From Deltaproteobacteria bacterium (lineage in GTDB: Bacteria; Bdellovibrionota_C; UBA2361; OMII01): 10,812 nucleotides of DNA. Every line of letters starts with the position of its first letter. Position 1 is the first letter of the stretch. Below are positions 1-8,556 of this stretch, one piece after another. Position numbers and translations under genes: made by a program. The stretch is from contig JALRCK010000045.1 in NCBI GenBank assembly GCA_023262305.1, positions 1 through 10,812 on the forward strand, read 5' to 3'. The notes under the pieces are model-generated. The model was not told the origin of the DNA, made no database searches, and worked only from the letters and a program-made list of their open reading frames with translations.

Positions 1-26
1 CCCAAGGTGTTATTCCCGTTCTTTCA

Positions 27-596
27 GTGATAAGGGCCTGTAGCGTTGCCACCTCCTCCCTCCTCCTTGCGGCAACCGTCGCTCATGCGAGTGGCTCCGA
101 AGGCGCGCACCACGGCTCAATTGCCGACGTCGTTGGTCCCTGGATAAACTTCATCGTGTACGTCGTCCTCATGGTCGTGTTGTTGCGCAAGCCGATCAAA
201 AACGGCTGGGCCGCTCGTCGTGAGCGCATAGTCTCTGAGGTTTCCGCTGCAACATCTGAGATGGAGGCAGCAGAGAGAGAGCTTGCAGCTGTTGAAGCGC
301 TCACCAAGAATATAACCAAGGAACAGGAGCGGGCACGCGCAGAGATACTGAAGCAAGGCGAGCTGGAAGCTGCGTCCATCGTTTCAGCTGCGCGCGAAAA
401 AGCATCTCGAATCAAGGCTCAAGTTAAAGAGCTCCTAGAAGGGGAGTCTCGCTCTGCTCAGGCAAGTTTCCGCGCGACCCTTGTTGCAAAAGCCGTAGAG
501 CTTTCCAAGGCGAGATTCCAAAATGGTGAGTTCGCTTCGCGACAGGCCGCCTATGTAGACGCTGCCGTTGATCGCGCTAAGAAGTTAGTTGGGTAA
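27..596 (+). CDS. atpF: F1Fo ATP synthase subunit b, with signal-peptide-like N terminus (5' end uncertain)
   Basis: This is the peripheral-stalk subunit b, which anchors in the membrane and holds the F1 head still through delta. From the GTG at 27, residues 1-21 resemble a signal peptide ending in Ala-His-Ala, followed by a His/Gly/Glu patch. A membrane helix lies at about 38-53 (WINFIVYVVLMVVLL), then a charged, Ala/Glu/Lys-rich coiled coil at about 60-150. That is the layout of the b family, and 189 residues is slightly long because of the leader. The start is uncertain: there is no Shine-Dalgarno sequence at proper distance before 27, and the frame stays open to the left edge, so translation may begin outside the window. 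Nineteen bases separate it from atpH. Operons with such a b subunit often carry a second b-type gene just upstream (family knowledge), which cannot be seen here. Confidence 0.9.
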   Translation: MIRACSVATSSLLLAATVAHASGSEGAHHGSIADVVGPWINFIVYVVLMVVLLRKPIKNGWAARRERIVSEVSAATSEMEAAERELAAVEALTKNITKEQERARAEILKQGELEAASIVSAAREKASRIKAQVKELLEGESRSAQASFRATLVAKAVELSKARFQNGEFASRQAAYVDAAVDRAKKLVG

Positions 597-615
597 ATAA
601 GCTAGGAACGAAAGA

Positions 616-1167
616 ATGAGTTCTGGACGAGAACAACGAGTTGCCAAGAGATACGCCAAAGCGCTCTTTGATGTATGCGCCCCAGCGGACCTGGACCGGG
701 TCGAAGCACAGCTTAACGATCTGGCGAGCATATGGGGAGCTTCAAAAGATTTCCGCGAAAGCATGAACAATCCACGAGTTTCAGAAAGCTCTCGTCTCGC
801 GGTTATGGTTGCTGTTGTCGAGAGTCTGGGTGGGTGGGCTACGGAGCCTTTGAAGAGGACGATCACCATGCTCGTTACGCTCCGAAAGGGGGCCGTTCTT
901 CCAGCCCTCTCAGAGGTTTTTGCTCACTTTGTTAGTGAGTACAAGAAGAGCCTCCTTCTCGAGGTAACGCTAGCTCAACCTACGAGCGAAGCTGCTATAG
1001 CCGAACTTCAAAAGAAGCTCTCTTCGTCCTTGGGCGGAGAGGTGAAGATGACCGTAAAGACCGATCCATCGCTCATCGGTGGATTGACTGTTCGCTTAGG
1101 GGACTCGTTCCTCGATCGCTCCGTCGCCGGAACGCTCCAGCGTGTGGCGACTCAACTGGTTCGATAG
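616..1167 (+). CDS. atpH: F1Fo ATP synthase subunit delta (OSCP homologue)
   Basis: Delta links the top of the F1 head to the b stalk. The 183-residue length is normal for the family. The N-terminal helical domain opens with the typical RVAKRYAKALFDVC stretch (residues 8-21). The C-terminal part carries the conserved DPSLIGGLTVRLGDSFLD block starting at residue 150, which corresponds to the 'DPSLIGG..VRVGD' signature of the family. The ATG at 616 follows AGGA at 604-607 with an 8-base spacer, which supports this start. The gene sits between atpF and atpA, its usual place in bacterial operons, and is separated from atpA by 33 bases. Nothing looks broken. Confidence 0.95.
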   Translation: MSSGREQRVAKRYAKALFDVCAPADLDRVEAQLNDLASIWGASKDFRESMNNPRVSESSRLAVMVAVVESLGGWATEPLKRTITMLVTLRKGAVLPALSEVFAHFVSEYKKSLLLEVTLAQPTSEAAIAELQKKLSSSLGGEVKMTVKTDPSLIGGLTVRLGDSFLDRSVAGTLQRVATQLVR

Positions 1168-1200
1168 GAATAGTTTGTAGATTTTCAAAGAGAGGTAACT

Positions 1201-2799
1201 ATGGACATACGCGCAGATGAGATAAGCAGAATTATCAAGGATAAGATCGGCAACGTATCCGGCGATCAAGACCTCGCCGAGGTTGGTTCCGTGCTTAGCG
1301 TAGGTGACGGAATCGCCCGCATCTACGGACTCGGAAAGGTTGCTCTGGGTGAGCTGATTGAGTTCCAGAACGGAACCAAAGCTATCGCCCTTAACCTCGA
1401 AGAGGACAACGTCGGCGCCGTAGTTATGGGTGATACAGCCGCAATCGCCGAAGGGGACACCGTGAAGAGAACTGGACAGATTGCCCAAGTTCCAGTGGGC
1501 GACGCCCTTATCGGCCGCGTTGTGGACGCTCTTGGAAATCCGATCGATGGTCTCGGAGATATCAACACTCCTCACACCCGTCGGCTTGAGATTAAGGCTC
1601 CTGGAATCGTTGGTCGTAAGTCGGTTCACGAGCCGATGCAGACAGGACTTAAAGCTATCGACGCGATGACCCCAGTAGGACGTGGTCAGCGAGAGCTGAT
1701 CATCGGAGACAAGAAGACCGGAAAGACCACGGTGGCGATCGATACGATCATCAACCAAAAGGGAACCGGAGTTATCTGTATCTATGTTGCCGTTGGGCAG
1801 AAACGCTCTTCCGTTGTTCAGGTGGTTGAGCGACTCAAGGAGCACGGTGCGATGGACCACACAATCGTTGTGTCGGCAACCGCTTCTGAGCCAGCTCCGA
1901 TGTCCTTCCTCGCTCCATACGCTGGATGCGCGATGGGTGAGTACTTCATGGAGAACGGCAAGCATGCGCTTATCATTTACGATGATTTGTCAAAGCACGC
2001 CGTAGCGTACCGAAGCGTATCACTCCTCCTTCGACGTCCACCAGGACGTGAGGCGTATCCAGGAGACGTATTCTACCTCCACTCTCGACTCCTTGAGCGA
2101 GCAGCTAAGTTGAGCGACAAGCTCGGCGGCGGTTCTCTTACGGCTCTTCCAGTTATTGAGACCCTTGAGGGTGACGTATCAGCGTACGTTCCAACAAACG
2201 TGATCTCGATTACTGATGGTCAGATATTCCTTGAGGCAGACCTTTTCAACTCTGGTATCCGTCCCGCTGTAAACGTGGGTCTCTCGGTATCCCGTGTAGG
2301 AGGAGCTGCTCAGGTTAAGTCGATGAAGAAGATCGCTGGAACGCTTCGACTTGATCTCGCTCAATACCGAGAGAAGCAGGCATTCGCTCAGTTCGGTTCA
2401 GATCTCGATGCAGCTACGCGCGCACAGCTTGCTAAGGGTGCTCGCCTCGTTGAGATCTTGAAGCAGGGACAGAACGTTCCGATGCCTGTAGAGCTTCAAG
2501 TTCTCTCCATCTTCGCGGTAGCAAACGGCTACACGGATAAGCTTGAGGTTTCTCAGGTTCGTCCGTTCGAAGAGGCTCTTCACCGCCACATGCTCTCCAG
2601 CGAGTCCGCTCTCATGAACGATCTCCGTTCAAAGGCCGAGCTCGATAAGGACATCACTGAGCGTTTGAAGAAGGCAATCGGAAGCTTCGTTGAGAAGTTT
2701 ATCGCTGGAACTGCGACTTCGATCTCGGCAAGCACCAACGGCGCAGGTCACGGTGCCCAGGCTCAGAAGTCAGCACCGGCTCACGCAACAGCAGCATAA
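1201..2799 (+). CDS. atpA: F1 ATP synthase subunit alpha
   Basis: Alpha alternates with beta in the F1 hexamer and carries the non-catalytic nucleotide sites. At 532 residues it is about 20-30 longer than typical alpha chains. The N-terminal barrel contains [12 protein letters not shown] (34-45). The Walker A loop is GDKKTGKT (169-176), where many homologues read GDRQTGKT; variants with Lys in the fourth position are known in other bacteria. Walker B ends in the Asp pair 261-262. The alpha/beta signature [10 protein letters not shown] is at 355-364, with the conserved Arg that completes the neighbouring beta active site at 365. The extra length is an Ala/His/Gln-rich low-complexity tail after about residue 510. 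AGAGG at 1191-1195 lies 5 bases before the ATG and supports the start. Confidence 0.98.
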   Translation: MDIRADEISRIIKDKIGNVSGDQDLAEVGSVLSVGDGIARIYGLGKVALGELIEFQNGTKAIALNLEEDNVGAVVMGDTAAIAEGDTVKRTGQIAQVPVGDALIGRVVDALGNPIDGLGDINTPHTRRLEIKAPGIVGRKSVHEPMQTGLKAIDAMTPVGRGQRELIIGDKKTGKTTVAIDTIINQKGTGVICIYVAVGQKRSSVVQVVERLKEHGAMDHTIVVSATASEPAPMSFLAPYAGCAMGEYFMENGKHALIIYDDLSKHAVAYRSVSLLLRRPPGREAYPGDVFYLHSRLLERAAKLSDKLGGGSLTALPVIETLEGDVSAYVPTNVISITDGQIFLEADLFNSGIRPAVNVGLSVSRVGGAAQVKSMKKIAGTLRLDLAQYREKQAFAQFGSDLDAATRAQLAKGARLVEILKQGQNVPMPVELQVLSIFAVANGYTDKLEVSQVRPFEEALHRHMLSSESALMNDLRSKAELDKDITERLKKAIGSFVEKFIAGTATSISASTNGAGHGAQAQKSAPAHATAA

Positions 2800-2812
2800 G
2801 GATTGACACCTC

Positions 2813-3697
2813 ATGGCAGGTCTTAAAGAGATTCGTCGACGATTAAAGTCGGTGAAAAACACAAAGAAGATCACGTCGGCGATGAAGCTCGTCGCCGCAG
2901 CAAAGCTGCGCAAGACTCAAGAGGCCGTTGTGCGCTCACGAGCGTATACCGACGCTCTCAAGGGAGTTCTGTCGCAGCTTCAAGGTGGGAGTGAGTTCTC
3001 GCATCCGCTTCTTGAGGCGCGTCCATCGGTCAAGCGCGTTCGAGTGCTTGTGCTTGGAGCCAATCGTGGATTGTGCGGAGGCTTCAACACAAACGTCAAT
3101 CGCCGTGTGGATACGCTCTACAAGGAGATTGCGGCGAAGCATCCGGGATGTGAGATAGAGACGGTCATCCTCGGTAAGAAGCCTGCGGAACACTTTCGCC
3201 GAATTGGTCGCGTCTACCTCGATGCTCAAGAAAACATCTCCGATGATCCAACAAACTGGCCCACTCAGCAGGTTTGTCAGGATCAAGAGATCGCGTTCCT
3301 CAAGGGCGAGATCGATGAGCTGTATGTTGTGTACACACGATTCCGCTCGGCCATCTCAATGGTAGCCACATCAGAGCGCTTGCTGCCTCTCGATAAAGAG
3401 GCGTTGGCTTCGGCTAACACCGCAACAGGCGCCGCTGTAGGAGTAACGCTCTTTGAGCCAAATCCTCAGCGGGTGTTTGACGCCGTGGTGCCACGTATCG
3501 TTCGCGCGATCGTTCGACAAGCCTCGTTCGATAGCAAGGCGAGTGAGCACGCAAGTCGCATGACAGCGATGGATAACGCAACGAAGAACGCTTCCGAGCT
3601 TATTCACGCGCTCACACTTAAGTTTAACAAATTGCGCCAGACCGGTATTACAAGCCAGCTGCTTGATATCGTAGGTGGAGCTGAAGCACTCAAGTAA
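2813..3697 (+). CDS. atpG: F1 ATP synthase subunit gamma
   Basis: Gamma is the central rotor shaft whose rotation drives conformational change in the beta subunits. At 294 residues it has the usual length. The N-terminal helix has the family hallmark KEIRRRLKSVKNTKKITSAM (5-24). A Rossmann-like middle domain contains GANRGLCGGFN (82-92). The C-terminal helix carries SEHASRMTAMDNAT (about 244-257) and ends in ITSQLLDIVGGAEA (279-292). The last matches the gamma signature except that its usual Glu is Gln282. AAGGA at 2798-2802 overlaps the atpA stop codon and lies 10 bases before the ATG, so the start is well placed and translation is probably coupled to atpA. Confidence 0.97.
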   Translation: MAGLKEIRRRLKSVKNTKKITSAMKLVAAAKLRKTQEAVVRSRAYTDALKGVLSQLQGGSEFSHPLLEARPSVKRVRVLVLGANRGLCGGFNTNVNRRVDTLYKEIAAKHPGCEIETVILGKKPAEHFRRIGRVYLDAQENISDDPTNWPTQQVCQDQEIAFLKGEIDELYVVYTRFRSAISMVATSERLLPLDKEALASANTATGAAVGVTLFEPNPQRVFDAVVPRIVRAIVRQASFDSKASEHASRMTAMDNATKNASELIHALTLKFNKLRQTGITSQLLDIVGGAEALK

Positions 3698-5155
<1,458 letters not shown>

Positions 5156-5166
5156 AGGGGTAGGGG

Positions 5167-5580
5167 ATGTCAGACGGTACGTTTCAATTAAAGGTGTTCT
5201 CTGGACGTGGGCTCGAGGTCGAGGCGGAAGTCTCAGCCGCTACCGTTCCGTCAGAGAGTGGTGAGCTTGGGTTCCTCGTGAATCACTGCGACTACGTCGG
5301 ATTGATCGCGACTGGGCTGACCCAGTACACAGATTCTGCCGATAACGTCACGAGGAAGTGCATCGTGTCGGGTGGCATCTGCACCTTCAGCAACAACGTG
5401 CTCACGCTCCTCGCTGATACGGTTGACCTCCCAGACGACATCGGTTCTGTGAAGATCTCAAATGATGAGATCTCCCTCATGGAAGCAGAGCTTGAGCAGC
5501 TCAGCCTCTTCGACCCAGCGTGGGAAGCGCTCTCTCAAAAGGTCGCGCGACTCAACGCAATCAAGGGGATGATGCAGTAA
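5167..5580 (+). CDS. atpC: F1 ATP synthase subunit epsilon, divergent
   Basis: Epsilon sits on gamma at the base of the shaft and in many bacteria restrains ATP hydrolysis through its C-terminal helices. The 137 residues match the family length. An N-terminal beta-sandwich (about 5-88) is followed by two helices (about 98-137), seen in the amphipathic EISLMEAELEQL and KVARLNAIKG stretches. The loop that usually reads like PGxxGxLGVLPxHAP is diverged here to PSESGELGFLVNHCDY (28-43): the second Pro is lost, Cys-Asp replaces the usual Ala-Pro after His, but Gly-x-Leu-Gly and the His remain. AAAGGGG at 5154-5160 overlaps the atpD stop codon and lies 6 bases before the ATG, so translation is probably coupled. 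Identification rests on position and fold pattern more than on motif identity. Confidence 0.93.
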   Translation: MSDGTFQLKVFSGRGLEVEAEVSAATVPSESGELGFLVNHCDYVGLIATGLTQYTDSADNVTRKCIVSGGICTFSNNVLTLLADTVDLPDDIGSVKISNDEISLMEAELEQLSLFDPAWEALSQKVARLNAIKGMMQ

Positions 5581-5612
5581 AGCTGCAGACCCGCAAGGCT
5601 TGATACGATAAG

Positions 5613-5649
5613 AAACCCCGAGTGTGGAGCGATCCCCTCGGGGTTTTTT
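5613..5649 (+). terminator. Rho-independent terminator of the atp operon
   Basis: AAACCCCGAG (5613-5622) pairs perfectly with CTCGGGGTTT (5637-5646) around a 14-base loop, and the T tract continues to 5649. It lies 33 bases after the atpC stop codon. Because the stem begins with A bases and ends in T bases, the reverse strand has only a short T run, so any action in the other direction would be weaker. This marks the end of the atp transcription unit. Confidence 0.93.
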
Positions 5650-5812
5650 CATGGCGAGCTACGCCTGTGCTGGTACTAGCAAATTCGCTCTCGCTAGATG
5701 TGCATATCTGTGCATCTACCTTGAATGGATAGATGTACCGGGTTGTGACTCTCTGGCTAACACCACTAAGACCGATTTGATGCTCAGGGGAATCGTTCCC
5801 ATGGCTGCAAGT

Positions 5813-5840
5813 AACTGATTTGCATGAACTGATTTGCATG
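5813..5840. repeat. Perfect tandem duplication of a 14-bp unit flanked by inverted 5-mers
   Basis: The unit AACTGATTTGCATG occurs twice head to tail (5813-5826 and 5827-5840) without mismatch. It is bracketed by GTAAC (5811-5815) and its reverse complement GTTAC (5843-5847); the latter overlaps the perfect palindrome TTACGTAA (5844-5851). Tandem sites of this kind can be regulator binding sites upstream of a promoter, but a chance slippage duplication is equally possible. Confidence 0.7.
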
Positions 5841-5887
5841 AGGTTACGTAATCGCCCCCCAATCAAATGCGATTGCGCGAGGATTAA

Positions 5888-5945
5888 AATGCGGGGTCTC
5901 CGCATTCACTTCGTGTTTTGCAGGTAGCCGGGCTGTCATACCCGG
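5888..5945 (+). promoter_or_regulatory. Two consecutive hairpins in the presumed 5' leader of the HAF-like gene
   Basis: AATGCGG (5888-5894) pairs with CCGCATT (5900-5906) around a 5-base loop, and CCGGG (5928-5932) pairs with CCCGG (5941-5945) around an 8-base loop. Smaller inverted repeats follow (CTTTT/AAAAG at 5962-5974, GGAG/CTCC at 5974-5988). None has a following T tract, so they are not intrinsic terminators. They may be a structured mRNA leader, as they lie 120-180 bases upstream of the start codon at 6067. I do not recognise a known riboswitch. Confidence 0.3.
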
Positions 5946-6066
5946 AGACTAGAGGCGACAACTTTTATGAAAAGGAGCGGTCAACTCCTGAAGCAATTTC
6001 CATGCTCCCTTGGATCAGTGGGTACTCAGCTTGGGGTTTTAGGTACGGTATTTGGGGGATTAGGTC

Positions 6067-8049
6067 ATGGTTCTTCGGGGGATTTCCTTAACGGTCACGG
6101 GCGCGCTTTGCGTCGCGCTCAATCTCGGACTAACGTCGGAGGCGATAGCCACCAGCATCGGCGACCTCCGTCGATATTCATCAGTGAGGGATACAAGTGT
6201 AGCTGCCTTGAAACCCATCGATCTGGCCGGAAAGATCGATGGGGTATTGGTACAGTGTCGCGAAGAGGGCCCCTTCATACGCGTCTCGAAGAAGGCTCGT
6301 GCGATAAGCTTTGATGCCTACAGGGCGGCGGAGATAAAGAAGCTTGCGAAGAAAATGAAGGGCAAGCCTCAGAGTGCGATCGACGCCGCTGTGGCGAAGC
6401 TCACAAAAAAACTTGCTTCTCTGAAGTCCAAGGCTGACAAGGGGTGCGCAACTGCGATGAAGCTCTGCCTTAATCCAAACACAAAGGTAGTCGCGGCGAA
6501 TGGAACGGTCCGATGCGAGGGGGACAGGAATAGCTGCGTCCTCTCTTCGCTCCGATGCACCAATAGCATGCCTGGATCGTGTATGTGCGACGCGAAGGCG
6601 ACACCAGCTCCGGCGACTGGAACTCCACCCCCCTCGGGGAACGATCCCGCAGGAGGAGGAACTAATCCAAACGTTCCGCCATCATCGACACCCGCTCCTT
6701 GGGAAGGAGAGGTGTCCCTCCAGTGGGAGAGTCTAGGCGTGCGCGCCGGCTACAACGTCTTCTTCTTATCACCGAAGCCGACGCTTCCCGAGTTTGAGAC
6801 CTACAGCACCTTTGCGACCTCGATTAGCAATAACGGGACGATCGCGGGAGGACTACTTCAATCCGGAGGGGTCCTGTTCTTTGACGCGCCCATCAGCGCT
6901 AACTCCCATCACGGTGTTGATGACGAATTCATCGAGAAATTCCGTATCGCTCCGATTATAGCGTCACGTGCAAAGACCACCCTCTTCTGTGAAGTTGACG
7001 CCTGCCCAAAGGGGTTTGTTATTAACGACGTTAACAATGCCGGGAGGGCCGCCACGAACAAACACGAATCGGCATATCCGCCGACTGTTCCGTATCAACT
7101 CGATATGAACAATAGAGAGATGGCGCCACTTTTCATGAACGGCTTCAACGGTGGGTCCGCGCTTCGCATCTCTGAGAAAGGAGAGATCTTTGGCATGGCC
7201 GAGTTCAGCGACCCAGAAGGATACCTATGGAACTCCCCTGCGGGCTCGCGACTTAACCCGATGACTGTTGGTCAACAATTCCTGCAGGTTCACCGCGAGG
7301 AGATCAAGAGAGAGGCTTTGCAGAATATAATCAAACGCTACGAAACTTACATCAGGGATTGCCCCCGTGAGCTCTATCTACAATCCAAATTCGTGGGTGA
7401 ACCGGAGATATTTAAAATTTCTACTGGCCTCCAAACCATGGGCGCGAGCGGCTTAGTAGTCGGACACATTAACATGATGGCGGTTTGGGAGTTCACGAAT
7501 CCGTGCATGGACGAGTCTGACACCAGCACCGTCATCGCCCACGGTGTGTCAAACTTTAATGGACCGATCAATGGCCCCTTTCTATTCACCGCGTACGTAA
7601 CGGGCGAGAACGGACGCTCACAGACCTACTACGTAGCCGATATCAACGAAAGTCGTAACATGATCGGTCAAGGTTTCGGCGATTCCGACGAACTGTTTAC
7701 CGACATACCTAGTCGGGTAGACGGCGCCACATCGGGCGCTTTTTGGAGCCAGATATCACTCCCTGAATTTCAGAGACGAACGGCAACGTCCTTGGCCATG
7801 AACGGCAAGGGAAGTGTTGTTGGGCACGTAGAATCAACTAAGGGGGATGGCTCCTTGAACGCCTTCCTTATCAGCAACGGCAAAGCGTTCGACCTTACGA
7901 AGACAATCTTCCCGAACTCTGAATGGATCTTCCAATCAGCGAACGATATCAATGATTGTGGGGAGATCGTTGGCGTAGCGTACTCACCAGGAAAGGACCA
8001 GCAACCAGAGACTCGAGCGGTACTCCTCTCGCCTCCTGGGTGTCGATAG
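6067..8049 (+). CDS. Exported protein with Cys-rich N-terminal region and HAF-like repeats
   Basis: Function is unknown. The 660-residue product begins with a signal peptide (about 1-29, cleavage plausible after AIA). Next come a Lys/Ala-rich helical stretch (75-125), a Cys-rich segment with seven Cys between 127 and 174, and a Pro/Thr/Gly linker (about 176-212). The rest carries seven degenerate units of the type I-N-x-x-G-x-I-V-G: near 251-262, 318-330, 366-378, 458-468, 524-536, 575-588 and 626-638, some followed by an aromatic 'AF' or 'YLW' strand. This resembles extracellular HAF-repeat proteins (family knowledge), and seven units hint at a beta-propeller (inference). The start is fixed by an in-frame stop at 6061-6063 and by GGGGG at 6054-6058, 8 bases before the ATG. 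It follows the atp terminator and is probably transcribed alone. Confidence 0.9.
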   Translation: MVLRGISLTVTGALCVALNLGLTSEAIATSIGDLRRYSSVRDTSVAALKPIDLAGKIDGVLVQCREEGPFIRVSKKARAISFDAYRAAEIKKLAKKMKGKPQSAIDAAVAKLTKKLASLKSKADKGCATAMKLCLNPNTKVVAANGTVRCEGDRNSCVLSSLRCTNSMPGSCMCDAKATPAPATGTPPPSGNDPAGGGTNPNVPPSSTPAPWEGEVSLQWESLGVRAGYNVFFLSPKPTLPEFETYSTFATSISNNGTIAGGLLQSGGVLFFDAPISANSHHGVDDEFIEKFRIAPIIASRAKTTLFCEVDACPKGFVINDVNNAGRAATNKHESAYPPTVPYQLDMNNREMAPLFMNGFNGGSALRISEKGEIFGMAEFSDPEGYLWNSPAGSRLNPMTVGQQFLQVHREEIKREALQNIIKRYETYIRDCPRELYLQSKFVGEPEIFKISTGLQTMGASGLVVGHINMMAVWEFTNPCMDESDTSTVIAHGVSNFNGPINGPFLFTAYVTGENGRSQTYYVADINESRNMIGQGFGDSDELFTDIPSRVDGATSGAFWSQISLPEFQRRTATSLAMNGKGSVVGHVESTKGDGSLNAFLISNGKAFDLTKTIFPNSEWIFQSANDINDCGEIVGVAYSPGKDQQPETRAVLLSPPGCR

Positions 8050-8113
8050 GCGAGGGAATATCTTCTGCCTAAGCAAGCAGCCCTGAGATTGAGCAAAGGA
8101 TTGACGATGTCGT

Positions 8114-8139
8114 CCAGAGTGTAAAGCAAGCACTCTTGG
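8114..8139 (+). other. Hairpin 65 bases after the HAF-like gene
   Basis: CCAGAGTG (8114-8121) pairs with CACTCTTGG (8131-8139), leaving one bulged T and a 9-base loop. There is no T tract after it, so it is not a classical intrinsic terminator. It could protect the 3' end of the upstream mRNA. It lies just before the Shine-Dalgarno-like AGGAGG at 8142-8147. Confidence 0.35.
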
Positions 8140-8412
8140 TGAGGAGGGAGCGATCAAATGTGTGCCCTCGTCTCCGGGATGGGAAGTCCACTGCGTAGAC
8201 CGTACCGTCCGAACTAAGTGTCATTCGCTAGCATGAGGACTCCCTCATCGTGAGCCGTACGCAGCGGAGCGTTAACATTTTTGTGGTAGAGCTGTTTAAA
8301 ATTCCGGCTCGCCCGGGCCGCGATTGCTAGGGACTTCCGCTAACAGCTTCACCCACGAACAGCTCAAAGTGAAAGAAAGCGCCCGCAAATAGTCAAAAGG
8401 TGCCAATCCAAC

Positions 8413-8426
8413 GTTCAAATTTGAAC
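8413..8426. promoter_or_regulatory. Perfect 14-bp palindrome, candidate operator
   Basis: GTTCAAATTTGAAC reads the same on both strands and lies in an A/T-rich stretch 131 bases upstream of the start of the FG-GAP gene. Its size and symmetry fit a binding site for a dimeric regulator. It resembles GAAC/GTTC-type operators in composition, but the half-sites are not arranged as in the LexA boxes I know, so I do not assign a regulator. Confidence 0.4.
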
Positions 8427-8556
8427 AATAAAAAAATGACCTAATCCATTGTAATGACGCCACAAATTATGGGCATGCAGAAACTTTAGGGCGCGCGGCA
8501 TTTTCGAAGGAAATTCGGTAAACCCTTAATACAAGGATGCCGACATCCATCTTTGA

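Larger units (their letters stand above)
5650..6066. other. Intergenic region between atpC and the HAF-like gene, rich in short repeats
   Basis: I see no convincing gene in these 417 bases. The frames that cross it have no good ribosome binding site or recognisable protein. It holds a cluster of short inverted repeats (CTAGC 5676-5680 with GCTAG 5693-5697; TAGATG 5695-5700, CATCTA 5713-5718 and TAGATG 5730-5735, which could form competing hairpins). It also holds a 14-bp tandem repeat (5813-5840) and two hairpins (5888-5945). The leader and promoter of the downstream gene must be here, since the atp terminator lies upstream, but I cannot point to a convincing -35/-10 pair. Confidence 0.6.
8050..8556. 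other. Intergenic region without a convincing gene
   Basis: These 507 bases separate the two exported-protein genes. No long frame is open on either strand. A 19-codon ORF at 8158-8217 has a good ribosome binding site but no recognisable product. Hairpins lie at 8114-8139, 8233-8248 (ATGAGG/CCTCAT, 4-base loop) and 8535-8548 (GGATG/CATCC, 4-base loop), and GCCCGGGC is a palindrome at 8311-8318. None has a T tract, so I see no intrinsic terminator for the upstream gene. A perfect 14-bp palindrome is at 8413-8426. A weak promoter-like pair, TTCGAA (8503-8508) and TAATAC (8527-8532) with 18 bases between, could serve the downstream gene, but this is a guess. Confidence 0.55.

Noticed and set aside
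1096..1965. A 289-codon minus-strand frame opposite atpA
   Set aside because: It lies antisense to the conserved alpha subunit and has no recognisable domain; long antisense frames are common opposite biased codon usage.
5624..5818. A 64-codon + strand frame beginning inside the terminator loop
   Set aside because: Its start lies within the terminator hairpin and the protein has no recognisable feature.
5888..5945. Possible cyclic-di-GMP (GEMM) riboswitch, because of the AGCCGGGCT stretch
   Set aside because: The 5' half with the conserved GCAAA-type elements is absent, and the second stem is better explained by simple CCGGG/CCCGG pairing.
5967..6314. A 115-codon + strand frame starting with ATG at 5967
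   Set aside because: It overlaps the first 250 bases of the well-supported exported-protein gene in another frame, lacks a good ribosome binding site, and shows no domain or clear signal peptide.
7770..8226. Minus-strand frames across the end of the HAF-like gene, including one with an SSDGTVYAVD-like stretch
   Set aside because: They are short, lack ribosome binding sites, lie partly opposite a real gene, and an in-frame stop precedes the only ATG; a pseudogene remnant is possible but not supportable.
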